Notes: generated by a model not told the origin, from the letters alone. 15,075 nucleotides of DNA from Nitrospirota bacterium (GCA_027415455.1 DAIBSV010000030.1:1-15075); one strand, 5' to 3'; counted from the first letter of the stretch, positions 7,501-13,965 are shown. Numbers and translations are program-made.

Positions 7501-7614
7501 AAGGGTGGACATCAGGGGAAACTGGGCATTGATGGGGTCGATCTCCCGGCGAAAGAAAAGCGAGGCTGAAACCCAGATGAGCCCGACAAGCATGATGATG
7601 ATCGGCTGGAGCAT
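4543..7614 (-). CDS. Membrane-anchored protein with three degenerate AAA+ modules
   Basis: A 1023-residue protein I cannot assign to a named family. Six N-terminal membrane helices (about 5-21, 36-54, 85-103, 105-126, 155-175, 181-205) precede three AAA+ modules. Module 1 (about 237-450) resembles an FtsH ATPase domain but its P-loop is GPSSLGRT (266-273), Lys replaced by Arg, its Walker B is VIYIEN (321-326), and the FtsH RpGRFDR segment is lost. Module 2 (about 520-660) has no P-loop (GRNRPIRR, 525-532) and MIFVDP as Walker B, but keeps RRF (633-635). Module 3 (about 710-985) resembles ClpB's second ATPase, with an intact Walker A GPRGTGKR (746-753), Walker B VIYLDN (815-820) with Glu changed to Asn, ATSL at sensor 1, and Thr903 where the arginine finger is expected. 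No HExxH protease motif follows. The ATG overlaps the uvrC stop, so the two are probably co-translated. Possible role: scaffold or ATP-gated assembly factor (inference). Confidence 0.88.
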   Translation of the reverse strand: MLQPIIIMLVGLIWVSASLFFRREIDPINAQFPLMSTLVILLFLLMHAAVLAGIGKNLGRPYQSGKKKRGPKGIPPPSLPFVGTWTFIALVTIGSGLFFRTSVPTLAVTLWILGGVTLLSALCFLLIPSQVHSENSDGDIVFKPNPVQMAPKAIYFWSSAIVYGGFFLISGAVLKSSATIGSMISLGTGAGWLLGAMILSLVALFRMGLEDQANAVSKTRLLVPGEDFKQIAGNPGIKGELSQIFYQIASAQKTVGAVPNGILLTGPSSLGRTIFARALAGEYKRPLYNFSLEPLLSIDGSALDNYWKGFLFKIKPFNPLVIYIENYGKVIAAAAQTNPQGLHNIQIFLGRLSRNRTHLLIASAENADDVPKQFSSPPFIHWILTIPLPDVEMRRSLLGRFLLEESRKNEILPGNVPLLTPDMIEGFDLGKLATLMEGFAPEDIRDVVIHSSDYARKLRRSLRQLDIDVSIRRKAQNWKDPTAGPMEVIRSRLTDQTMGPILVNRANELFSNRQKKSHESILIIGRNRPIRRMIAEKLAQQAGVSFMMIPDDKKLDGTEFRSLLLKSRKNRPSMIFVDPLEELFPKVQLSNYGYHGEIYNQKVMELAQANEDKSIWLIAGAEDINKIDPFIARRFSSLLDLAELGRSLFSELEEFSLGRILEGVPAEKIDFSEFDQPKQNSQEAIHAEEDQQEKGSFLMAPPETEPLPGFPGRPELQEEIRSILDAAAYNVKKGGSAVMGAFLFAGPRGTGKREAAQAIAHHLDPGKGRLVVRDMGLYADRLFASMLLQRPLGSTKSSPLPEGIRTLLEERPDTVIYLDNIEQAHPSAWDFLPDYLRMGVINSGGKPLSVPRSTLILATSLFSGDDMEIARRGNRAELILDTLSQRNRRLAFLPIFSREILETLDLIVPFPAYTDSDITDMARRTIYDTLSRFLEKHPFKGTIEVDPETPSFITYQVDPSTITASELTRKIQSMLLPVLKNLEIQVPSLTSSSALKVGIQDNRLELLEGTPVAAATPSPPETS

Positions 7615-9473
7615 CAGGAGATCTCCCCCCCGTCCGAAACGGCTCCGTTCAAGGCCTCGAGGATCTTACCGGCAAGAGTCGCCGGTATGGAACATTTTCG
7701 GGCGATTTCTTCCGGAGCGGCAGACCTGAGCGATGCGATCGAGCCGAAGGTCTGGATCAGCTGTCTCTCCCTGGAGGGTCCGATTCCGGGGATCTCGAGG
7801 AGTCGCGACTGTGTCATGGCCTCCTCCCGAACCTTCCTGTGGTAAGTGATTGCGAAGCGGTGGGCTTCGTCGCGGATTCGAAGGAGAAGATGGGTGGCCG
7901 CCCTGTGGGGCGGAAGGAGGAGCGGCTCGGGAAGCTCCTCGGCCACGATTCTTTCCAGATGGCCTGTCCGGGTGCGTTCCTTCGCGAGGCCCACGACCTG
8001 GAAGGGTGAGGGGGGCTTTCCCATGTTTTTCAACGCTTCCAGTGAGGCCCTGAGCTGGGGTCGTCCTCCATCGATCAGCAGGAGGTCCGGAAGGGGATGG
8101 TCGTGGAACTGGCGTTCCAGAACCTCGGCCAGCATTCTGAAGTCGTCCTGTCCCTTCCCGTAACGGATCCTGAATCGGCGGTAAAGGGATTTTTCGGGAA
8201 GGCCGTCGACGAAGACGACAAGAGAGGCGACAGGAAAGGCATCCCCCGTATTCGAGATGTCAACGCAGCCGATGGATCGGGGAGCGGCCGGGAGCGTGAG
8301 GAGTTCCCGCACCTCCTCGAGGGTCCTTTGCCGGTCATCCTGACTCTTGACCCGTTCTCGAAGCGCCTCCCGCGCATTGTCGATGGCAAGTTCCAGCACG
8401 ATTTTCCTTTCTCCCCGCTTTGGATGGAGCAGTGATACGCGCTCTCCTCTCTTTTCGGTCATCCATTCGAGGGACATAAGGGCCGTATGAGGCAGGGCAT
8501 GCGAGAGAAGGATCTCCTGTGGGAGAACTACGGTCTCGGGGGAGTAATGCTGCTCCAGAAAAGCCAGGAGCAAATCTTCCGGTGCCTCTCCGTCGGGATT
8601 TCGGAGATGGGCTTCCCGTCTTCCCGAAATCCTGCCGTTTCTGATCGAAAGGAGCTGGATCTGGACCCAGGGGCCATCACAGACCAGGGCGACCGCATCG
8701 ACAGGGTGGCGTATTGAAAATTCCACCGTTTGCCGCTCGAGAACCGTGTGGATGCTTTCGATCTGCCGGCGGACCTGTGCCGCCTTTTCGAATTCGAGAG
8801 ACTGGGCGAAACGGGCCATTTCCGCATGAAGATGATCTTCCAGATCCCGGTTTTTTCCTTCGAGGAAAAGACGGACTCCCTCCGCCATTTTCCGGTACTC
8901 CTCGGGGGAGACAAGGCCGGCGCAGGGGCCAAGGCAGCGGTGAATCTGGTATTCGATGCAAGGCCTTTCGATCGTTTTTCCGAGATCGAGGGTACACGTT
9001 GCCAGCGGAAAGAGCTTCGCGATCAATCGAAGAGTGTCCCTGAGAGCCCCGGGATTCGCATACGGACCGAAATAAAGATCGGTCCCCGGTCGGACCCGAC
9101 GGGTTACGGTAAGACGGGGATAGGTTTCGGACCAGGAAAAACGAAGATAGGGGTAAGTCTTGTCGTCACGAAAAAGAACATTGAAGCGGGGACGGTATTT
9201 TTTGATCAGGGTGTTCTCAAGGATCAGGGCGTCGAGTTCGCTTCGGGTGACGAGTGTATCAATGTTCGTGACCCGCTCGGTCATTTTCCGGATGCGGGGG
9301 GAGGCTGGGCGTGTTTTCTGGAAGTAGGACCTGACCCTGTCCTTCAGACACTTGGATTTCCCGACATAAAGGACTTCGTCCTCCTCTCCTTTCATCAGAT
9401 AGACGCCAGGGGAATCAGGGAGGAAGCGAAGCTTTTCCTCGAGGTGCCGGGGAAAGCTCTGTTCGTTGTTCAA
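7614..9473 (-). CDS. uvrC: Excinuclease ABC subunit C (nucleotide excision repair endonuclease)
   Basis: UvrC makes both incisions around a lesion after UvrA and UvrB have located it. The 619 residues match the family length. The GIY-YIG nuclease is at the N-terminus (GVY 23-25, YVG 36-38). Cys160, 172, 180 and 184 keep the 12-8-4 spacing of the iron-sulfur cluster ligands in E. coli UvrC. A UVR (UvrB-binding) segment spans about 207-242. An RNase H-like second nuclease begins near IGCVDISNTGD, and helix-hairpin-helix repeats (LLEIPGIGPSRERQL onward) close the protein. The start is TTG at 9473, with GGGAG 8 nt upstream. Its TGA shares one base with the ATG of the triple-AAA+ gene. A candidate minus-strand promoter lies at 9535-9563. 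Confidence 0.97.
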   Translation of the reverse strand: MNNEQSFPRHLEEKLRFLPDSPGVYLMKGEEDEVLYVGKSKCLKDRVRSYFQKTRPASPRIRKMTERVTNIDTLVTRSELDALILENTLIKKYRPRFNVLFRDDKTYPYLRFSWSETYPRLTVTRRVRPGTDLYFGPYANPGALRDTLRLIAKLFPLATCTLDLGKTIERPCIEYQIHRCLGPCAGLVSPEEYRKMAEGVRLFLEGKNRDLEDHLHAEMARFAQSLEFEKAAQVRRQIESIHTVLERQTVEFSIRHPVDAVALVCDGPWVQIQLLSIRNGRISGRREAHLRNPDGEAPEDLLLAFLEQHYSPETVVLPQEILLSHALPHTALMSLEWMTEKRGERVSLLHPKRGERKIVLELAIDNAREALRERVKSQDDRQRTLEEVRELLTLPAAPRSIGCVDISNTGDAFPVASLVVFVDGLPEKSLYRRFRIRYGKGQDDFRMLAEVLERQFHDHPLPDLLLIDGGRPQLRASLEALKNMGKPPSPFQVVGLAKERTRTGHLERIVAEELPEPLLLPPHRAATHLLLRIRDEAHRFAITYHRKVREEAMTQSRLLEIPGIGPSRERQLIQTFGSIASLRSAAPEEIARKCSIPATLAGKILEALNGAVSDGGEIS

Positions 9474-9505
9474 AGAGGTGACTCCCGGGAGGAATGATCC
9501 CGATA

Positions 9506-9534
9506 TTGTTGTGGGCTTGCGCGTCTCTTATAAT
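9506..9534 (+). promoter_or_regulatory. Sigma-70 promoter for the small membrane protein gene
   Basis: TTGTTG (9506-9511), 17 bases, then a perfect TATAAT (9529-9534). Transcription would start near 9541, giving a leader of about 120 nt before the ATG at 9661. The -10 box touches that of a candidate divergent uvrC promoter. Confidence 0.65.
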
Positions 9535-9563
9535 AATAGAACGGGTGCATGCTTTTGGCTCAA
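9535..9563 (-). promoter_or_regulatory. Candidate sigma-70 promoter for uvrC
   Basis: The minus strand reads TTGAGC (9558-9563), 17 bases, then TCTATT (9535-9540). Each box matches consensus at four of six positions. The predicted start near 9528 leaves a leader of about 55 nt before the uvrC TTG. It directly abuts the plus-strand -10 box, so the two polymerases could not bind together. Confidence 0.4.
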
Positions 9564-9660
9564 CCAGGACCTTAGAGCCCTCTGTATCAGTGTAGCATGG
9601 AGAGGGAAGGGCTGACCGGTTGGCTTCTGGTCAATTTGTCTGTTCCCAAAGGAGTTTCTG
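9541..9660 (+). other. Potentially structured 5' leader of the small membrane protein gene
   Basis: Three stems can form in the predicted leader: GGCTC/GAGCC (9557-9561, 9575-9579), CCCTCT/AGAGGG (9578-9583, 9601-9606) and TGACC/GGTCA (9613-9617, 9629-9633). The first two share bases 9578-9579, and AGCCC (9576-9580) can also pair with GGGCT (9609-9613), so alternative folds exist. I could not match it to a known riboswitch class by eye. The ribosome site AAAGGAG (9648-9654) lies outside the stems. Confidence 0.3.
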
Positions 9661-9912
9661 ATGGAAGGAAATCATGGAAGGGATCAGTCTCCTTCCCCTG
9701 ATCCGGACGATCAACCGGATGAGAATGTTCCAATGAAGCGTGAGGAATGGTTTGGCCTTTTGAGGTACTTTCTCGGGGGGTTGGCCGTTGCTGTCTTCTT
9801 CTTTTTCATGATGTCCACTGGACCGAAGGGTGTTCTGGCAGGAGGGGTTTCTCTTCTGGTCGGACTGCTGGTCTGGGTGGTTTACCGGTTTGTCTTCCGG
9901 GAGGTGGATTAG
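9661..9912 (+). CDS. Small two-helix membrane protein of unknown function
   Basis: An 83-residue protein with a hydrophilic, acidic and proline-rich N-terminus (1-30) and two membrane helices at about 32-51 and 57-75, joined by a short STGPKG turn, ending in charged RFVFREVD. I do not recognise a family. The start is well supported: ATG with GGAG 6 nt upstream, a leader and a sigma-70 promoter with perfect TATAAT. It is monocistronic and converges with ftsY, with only 7 bp between the stop codons and no visible terminator, so its transcript probably runs into ftsY antisense. Confidence 0.75.
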   Translation: MEGNHGRDQSPSPDPDDQPDENVPMKREEWFGLLRYFLGGLAVAVFFFFMMSTGPKGVLAGGVSLLVGLLVWVVYRFVFREVD

Positions 9913-9919
9913 CAGCGGA

Positions 9920-10831
9920 TCACTCCCGTCTCAGAATTGACCGGACGAACAGGACCGGATCGAAGGGGAGGAGGTCGGAGGCCTTTTCGCCGACCCCGAT
10001 GAACCGGACAGGCAGGTGATGCTTTTGTGCAAGGGCGACGACGACGCCTCCTTTTGATGTGCCGTCGAGCTTTGTGAGGATCAGTCCACTGACAGGGGTG
10101 ATTTTCCTAAATTCCTCGAGCTGGGAAAGGGCATTCTGTCCGATCGTCGCATCCAGGACGAGAAGGATTTCGACCGGGGTCTCCGGATCATCCTTCCGGA
10201 TGACCGATCCGATTTTCTGAAGTTCGGCCATCAGGTTGTGCTTGTTCTGGAGCCTTCCCGCCGTATCAATGATCGCCACATCCAGCTTACGTGCCCTTGC
10301 CGCCTTGACCGTGTCGAAAGCCACGGAGGCCGGATCGGCTCCCGGTTTCTGGTAGACAACGGGAATGTCGAGCTGATCCCCCCATTTTCTGAGCTGTTCG
10401 ATGGCGGCGGCCCGGAAGGTGTCAGCCGCTCCAAGGATGACCGTGCGACCCTGTTCCCGAAAATGGGAGGCCAGCTTTCCGGTTGTGGTGGTCTTACCGA
10501 CCCCGTTCACCCCGACCATGAGAATGACGAGGGGGCCCGTTTTCGGAGGGGACTCCCAGAGGGGAGGAGTGCGGGAGAATTCTCCCGCCATTTTTTGTTC
10601 GAGATGGGAGAGGCTTTCCTCGGGAGTGGCCTCGGGATGCTGTTTCTCCCAGCCTTCCAAGTCAGAGACCAGGTCGCGGGCGACGACAGGTCCCACGTCG
10701 GAGGTGATCAGGAGCTCCTCAAGATCCCGGTAGAATCCGGGATCCTTCCGGCTGAAAAGAGCGTCGATCGCCGAAGAGATTCGTGTGCGTGTTTTGGTCA
10801 GTCCTTCTTTGATCTTTTCAAACAAGCCCAT
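9920..10831 (-). CDS. ftsY: Signal recognition particle receptor FtsY
   Basis: FtsY is the GTPase receptor that docks ribosome-SRP complexes at the membrane for co-translational insertion. The 303 residues comprise a helical N domain (about 1-90) and the G domain: P-loop GVNGVGKTT (107-115), DTFRAAA (137-143), DTAGR (189-193), TKLD (253-256) and GVGE (279-282). The acidic A domain of E. coli FtsY is absent, as in many bacteria; the N-terminal amphipathic helix (MGLFEKIKEGLTKTR) probably gives membrane contact. The ATG at 10831 shares one base with the ybeY stop (TGATG), pointing to coupled translation. It is the last gene of the uspA-phoH-ybeY-ftsY run. Confidence 0.97.
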   Translation of the reverse strand: MGLFEKIKEGLTKTRTRISSAIDALFSRKDPGFYRDLEELLITSDVGPVVARDLVSDLEGWEKQHPEATPEESLSHLEQKMAGEFSRTPPLWESPPKTGPLVILMVGVNGVGKTTTTGKLASHFREQGRTVILGAADTFRAAAIEQLRKWGDQLDIPVVYQKPGADPASVAFDTVKAARARKLDVAIIDTAGRLQNKHNLMAELQKIGSVIRKDDPETPVEILLVLDATIGQNALSQLEEFRKITPVSGLILTKLDGTSKGGVVVALAQKHHLPVRFIGVGEKASDLLPFDPVLFVRSILRRE

Positions 10832-11349
10832 CAGTTTTGAATCCCCCCTTTCAACAAGGCGTCCGGAATTTTTCCGGAAATGGATGTCGCGGCCCCTTCC
10901 CCGGGCTCATTTTTCAGGATGGCTCTGGCCATCTTTTCTTCGGCCCTCTTCATCTCCAAAGCCTCCCGGTCGCCTTTCTCGTGGTCATATCCCAGAAGAT
11001 GGCAAAGTCCGTGGATCAGAAGATTCGACACCTCGTCGTCAAGTGTGATGCCGAGCTTTTTTGCCTGAGAGAAGGCGCGAGGAAGGGCGATGACGATTTC
11101 CCCCAGAAACCGGGATCGGGCCGTGGTTCCCGGGATGGCGGGACCTGGCTCGAAGGAGAGGACATCCGTCGTCCGGTTCTTGTTTCGGTAGGTGGCGTTG
11201 AGGGCTCTCATCCTCCGATCGTTGACGAGGACGATCGTCAGATCCGCAGAGGATTTTCGAATCGACCGGAGCCCCAAGAGGGCGTGACGCTCGAGCCGGT
11301 CCCGATCAATGGCCAACTTTCTTTGAAAGTCCAAAATGACAACGGCCAT
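10831..11349 (-). CDS. ybeY: YbeY endoribonuclease / rRNA maturation factor
   Basis: YbeY is a zinc-dependent endoribonuclease needed for 16S rRNA 3'-end processing and ribosome quality control. The 172 residues contain the metal site HGLCHLLGYDH with His113, His117 and His123; a Cys replaces the usual Leu before the second His. TDVLSF (61-66) and FLGEIVI (81-87) are further family motifs. The C-terminal 30 residues extend past the family core. The ATG at 11349 lies 9 bp after the phoH TAG, and AGGA of the ribosome site overlaps that stop codon. phoH next to ybeY is a widely conserved pairing, as in E. coli ybeZ-ybeY. Confidence 0.96.
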   Translation of the reverse strand: MAVVILDFQRKLAIDRDRLERHALLGLRSIRKSSADLTIVLVNDRRMRALNATYRNKNRTTDVLSFEPGPAIPGTTARSRFLGEIVIALPRAFSQAKKLGITLDDEVSNLLIHGLCHLLGYDHEKGDREALEMKRAEEKMARAILKNEPGEGAATSISGKIPDALLKGGIQN

Positions 11350-11358
11350 GGGGGATTC

Positions 11359-12387
11359 CTAGCTACGGGAGCGCGGGCGTGTTTTCGAACGAGGTCTTTC
11401 CGGTTTTCCGGGTCCTGATGCGTCCTCTTTCCGGGGAGCTTCGTAGCGTTCGTAGGCCTTGATGATCTCCTGGACGAGGCGATGGCGCACCACGTCGACG
11501 TCCGAAAAAAAAGTGAAAGAAATTCCTTCTATTCCCTTCAGGACTTCCTGGGCCTCGAGAAGTCCGCTGTAGCGATCCTGAGGAAGGTCGATCTGGGTCG
11601 TGTCCCCCGTGATCACCGCTTTGGAATTGAAACCGATCCGGGTGAGAAACATCTTCATCTGTTCGACGGTGGCATTCTGGGCTTCGTCGAGAATGACGAA
11701 GGAGTCGTTGAGCGTTCGTCCTCGCATGAAGGCCAGCGGTGCGACCTCTATCTCGCGGCGATCCATCATCCGGTTGACCTTCTCCACGTCGATCATGTCG
11801 AAGAGTGCATCGTACAGTGGACGGAGGTAGGGGTTGATCTTTTCCGCGATGTCCCCGGGAAGGAACCCGAGTCTCTCTCCCGCCTCGACCGCTGGACGGA
11901 CCAGGATGATTCTCCGGAAGGCTCCCTTCAAAAGATGATGGACCGCCAGCGCGACGGCAAGGTAGGTTTTGCCTGTTCCAGCCGGGCCGATCCCGAAGAC
12001 GATATCCTTTTTCTTCATGGCCCGGATATATTCGAGCTGATGGAGGGATTTGGGGAATATGACCCGCTTCTTGCTGTTGATAGGCACGTACTCGGAGAGC
12101 AGATCCTTGAGGGAGAGATGAGGCGAACTGCGGGACACGGAAATGGCCTGGCGGATTTCCTCCTCGCGGATCGTGTACCCCGCGGCCATGAGGGAGGTCA
12201 GATCGTTTATGACCCGAGACCCCTGTCCAACATCCTCCTCTTCGCCCACCATCGTCAGAACAGGTCCGTTGACCGAAATGCGAAGATGAAAGGCCTCTTC
12301 GAACAGGTGGATGTGGCGGTTCATTTCGCCCAGAAATCCGGCGGTGTCCAGATTCGGAGGAAGGTCGAGATTCTGACGAATCGCCAT
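11359..12387 (-). CDS. PhoH-family ATPase
   Basis: A PhoH/YbeZ-type P-loop ATPase of 342 residues. An N-terminal KH-like segment with acidic patches (about 15-75) precedes the ATPase domain: Walker A GPAGTGKT (134-141), VRPAVEAGERLGFLPGD (163-179), Walker B VILDEAQ (231-237) and TGDTTQIDLP (260-269). The C-terminal tail (318-342) is rich in Arg, Lys, Ser and Pro and may bind RNA. It sits directly upstream of ybeY, as ybeZ does, which supports a role in RNA metabolism. The ATG at 12387 shares one base with the uspA stop (TGATG). The name phoH or ybeZ would both be used for this family. Confidence 0.94.
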   Translation of the reverse strand: MAIRQNLDLPPNLDTAGFLGEMNRHIHLFEEAFHLRISVNGPVLTMVGEEEDVGQGSRVINDLTSLMAAGYTIREEEIRQAISVSRSSPHLSLKDLLSEYVPINSKKRVIFPKSLHQLEYIRAMKKKDIVFGIGPAGTGKTYLAVALAVHHLLKGAFRRIILVRPAVEAGERLGFLPGDIAEKINPYLRPLYDALFDMIDVEKVNRMMDRREIEVAPLAFMRGRTLNDSFVILDEAQNATVEQMKMFLTRIGFNSKAVITGDTTQIDLPQDRYSGLLEAQEVLKGIEGISFTFFSDVDVVRHRLVQEIIKAYERYEAPRKEDASGPGKPERPRSKTRPRSRS

Positions 12388-12920
12388 CAGCCCTTCCAGA
12401 TGTCTGGGGTGAATGCCATCGGGAGGAGGGCGTTTTTGTCAGCCATGTGAAGTTCTGCGGATTTTTTAAGGGAGTCCTGACTTGACGGTTCCTTGAGAAC
12501 GAGAACCGGCAGGGGCGAGATATGCATGAGGGAGGTCGAAACCGATCCGACCATAAGGCGTCCCAGAAAGTTCCTGGCATGGGAGACTATGAGAACGAGA
12601 TCGTATCCCCCTGCAACAGCCAGAGCGGCGAGAGTATGGTCTGCTCTGCCGGTATACACCCCGGTCGAGACGACTCCCGAGACCGGTTCGAGGGAGTGGG
12701 CGATCCGATTCAGCCGTTTCATGGCCTCCTGCGCAACGGGTTCAAGGGAGACTCCGGGAATTGGGAAGTCTGCAGGAATCTCGTGAAAGGCTTCCAGGAC
12801 AAAGGCCAGATGGATCTCCTCCAGATCCGTTCCGCCAATTTCCCGGATCTTGCCGAGAAGCTCCGGTGAGAGAGGGGACAGATCCGAGGGAAACAGTATG
12901 CGCCGAAAGGAGCAAGACAT
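12387..12920 (-). CDS. Universal stress protein (UspA family)
   Basis: A 177-residue UspA-fold protein. Family marks are the opening FRRILFPSDLS (5-15) and the nucleotide-binding segment SHARNFLGRLMVGSVS (113-128) followed by PLPVLVLK (136-143), the standard G-x2-x-x-G-(S/T) arrangement, so it probably binds ATP. The C-terminal 30 residues go beyond the domain. I chose the ATG at 12920 because the protein core begins there and GGGGGA lies 9 nt upstream; an in-frame TTG at 12965 would add 15 residues without a ribosome site and would lie within about 10 nt of the predicted transcription start. It is the first gene of the phoH-ybeY-ftsY operon, an unusual leader gene for that set. Confidence 0.9.
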   Translation of the reverse strand: MSCSFRRILFPSDLSPLSPELLGKIREIGGTDLEEIHLAFVLEAFHEIPADFPIPGVSLEPVAQEAMKRLNRIAHSLEPVSGVVSTGVYTGRADHTLAALAVAGGYDLVLIVSHARNFLGRLMVGSVSTSLMHISPLPVLVLKEPSSQDSLKKSAELHMADKNALLPMAFTPDIWKG

Positions 12921-12981
12921 GAATGGGCGTCCCCCAGTGATCGTAGGTGGCTTCGGAATTCCCAAAAGGAAGCCGCTTCAG

Positions 12982-13010
12982 AATATCATATCTTCCGACG
13001 GTTGATCCAA
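12982..13010 (-). promoter_or_regulatory. Candidate promoter of the uspA-phoH-ybeY-ftsY operon
   Basis: The minus strand reads TTGGAT (13005-13010), 17 bases, then GATATT (12982-12987). The boxes match consensus at three and four of six positions. The start would fall near 12975, about 55 nt before the chosen uspA ATG. The match is weak and rests largely on position. Confidence 0.35.
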
Positions 13011-13059
13011 TCGGTAGGGCGGGGGAAAGGACTCTGTTCTTGTGTGGAAGGTGACACGG

Positions 13060-13086
13060 GCGGACAACCCGGTCAGGATTGTCCGC
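13060..13086 (-). terminator. Hairpin after the cytochrome c gene
   Basis: A perfect 8-bp stem, GCGGACAA against TTGTCCGC, with an 11-nt loop, begins 12 nt after the cytochrome c stop codon. The position suits a terminator, but no T-run follows on the minus strand, so it may instead protect the 3' end of the message or need Rho. Confidence 0.5.
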
Positions 13087-13098
13087 GCCGATAAATTT

Positions 13099-13689
13099 TC
13101 AATGCAGGGAAAGATCGAGCGGAGAAGAGCTTCCGGCAAGTGTTGAGGAAGCAGGAGAGGAGGCAGTGGCAGATTCTTCATGGATGGGCTGTTTGGCGAC
13201 CCAGTCCGCCGAACCGTTCACGCAGTCCATGTCTCCTCCGCAGCCGAGGCTCCGCTCGTACATGACCGCTTCCCAGGCCTGCTTGTCAGTGATTTGACCC
13301 GCGCTGACAAAGCCAACCATCGCAGGCTGAAGGGGTGAGCCGTTGGTTACGACCCACACCATTTCTCCCGCGGTGCGGACCTGGTCAAACTTGTGGTTCG
13401 TGAAGTTCCGGGGAGCGGGATCCATTCCTGCCGCTCCTGGTCCGTCCCCCTTGCCTGAGGCCCCGTGGCAGGTATAGCAGGTCCCCGCTCCATTGAAGAC
13501 ATCCTTTCCCTTTGCGATGGTATCCGCAGTTACTGGAAATGGTGGTTTCATGGCCTTGGCGGCCGCAATCTGGTCTGCAGGAACCCGGGGCTTCAAAATG
13601 TCGAGCTCTCCTGCCTGGGCTGGCAGGGAAAACAGTGCGGCCATGGTGATGCCCAGACTTGCCTGGATCCATCGTCCTCGCTGCATCAT
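13099..13689 (-). CDS. Exported monoheme class I-type cytochrome c
   Basis: A 196-residue periplasmic electron carrier. Residues 1-26 form a signal peptide (basic MMQRGRW, hydrophobic core, cleavage after AQA). One heme c site, CYTCH (71-75), is followed by GASGKGDGPGA, typical of small soluble cytochromes c, and Met124 in QPAMVGF is the likely distal ligand. Cys150 and Cys156 in LGCGGDMDCV could form a disulfide. The Ser/Ala-rich tail after 170 looks unstructured. Two adjacent ATG codons (13689, 13686) follow AAGGAG; the second has the better 7-nt spacing, so the protein may start one residue later. It is monocistronic, flanked by hairpins. It could deliver electrons to an oxidase such as the cbb3 enzyme at the left end, but this link is inference. 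Confidence 0.93.
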   Translation of the reverse strand: MMQRGRWIQASLGITMAALFSLPAQAGELDILKPRVPADQIAAAKAMKPPFPVTADTIAKGKDVFNGAGTCYTCHGASGKGDGPGAAGMDPAPRNFTNHKFDQVRTAGEMVWVVTNGSPLQPAMVGFVSAGQITDKQAWEAVMYERSLGCGGDMDCVNGSADWVAKQPIHEESATASSPASSTLAGSSSPLDLSLH

Positions 13690-13777
13690 AACGCTCCTTT
13701 TGATGGGCCGGTTCTCTTGTTTCTTCCGGCTATCCTCAGTCGTTTGAAGTCAACCTCGCTTTTTCAGAAATAAAGCA

Positions 13778-13804
13778 GAAATTGTCAGAATTACGCACAA
13801 TTTC
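13778..13804. promoter_or_regulatory. Inverted repeat upstream of the cytochrome c gene, possible operator
   Basis: GAAATTGT (13778-13785) and ACAATTTC (13797-13804) are perfect inverted 8-bp arms separated by 11 bases, centred about 100 bp upstream of the cytochrome c start. The dyad resembles a site for a dimeric regulator. I could not place a convincing promoter next to it. Confidence 0.4.
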
Positions 13805-13947
13805 CCTATATTCATTGAGTGAAAATAGAGTTGTCACGAGGTTGTTATAAAAATACCCCCGGGGATCGGTTTGTCAATCCAGGGAGAGCGACCAGAGAGA
13901 AGGGGAAAGGGCGAACAGGGGGAGCGGGAACTTTGAAGAGGCAAGAT

Positions 13948-13964
13948 GGAGGACCGCATCCTCC
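13948..13964 (-). terminator. Hairpin directly after the dehydrogenase gene
   Basis: GGAGG and CCTCC form a 5-bp GC stem with a 7-nt loop, starting one base after the stop codon at 13966-13968. No T-run follows, so intrinsic termination is doubtful. Confidence 0.3.
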
Positions 13965-13965
13965 T

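Noticed and set aside
11482..12450. Long plus-strand open frame opposite phoH
   Set aside because: phoH on the minus strand has a full set of family motifs; the opposite frame shows none.
12921..12965. N-terminal extension of the universal stress protein from a TTG
   Set aside because: No ribosome site, and the extra 15 residues precede the normal family start.
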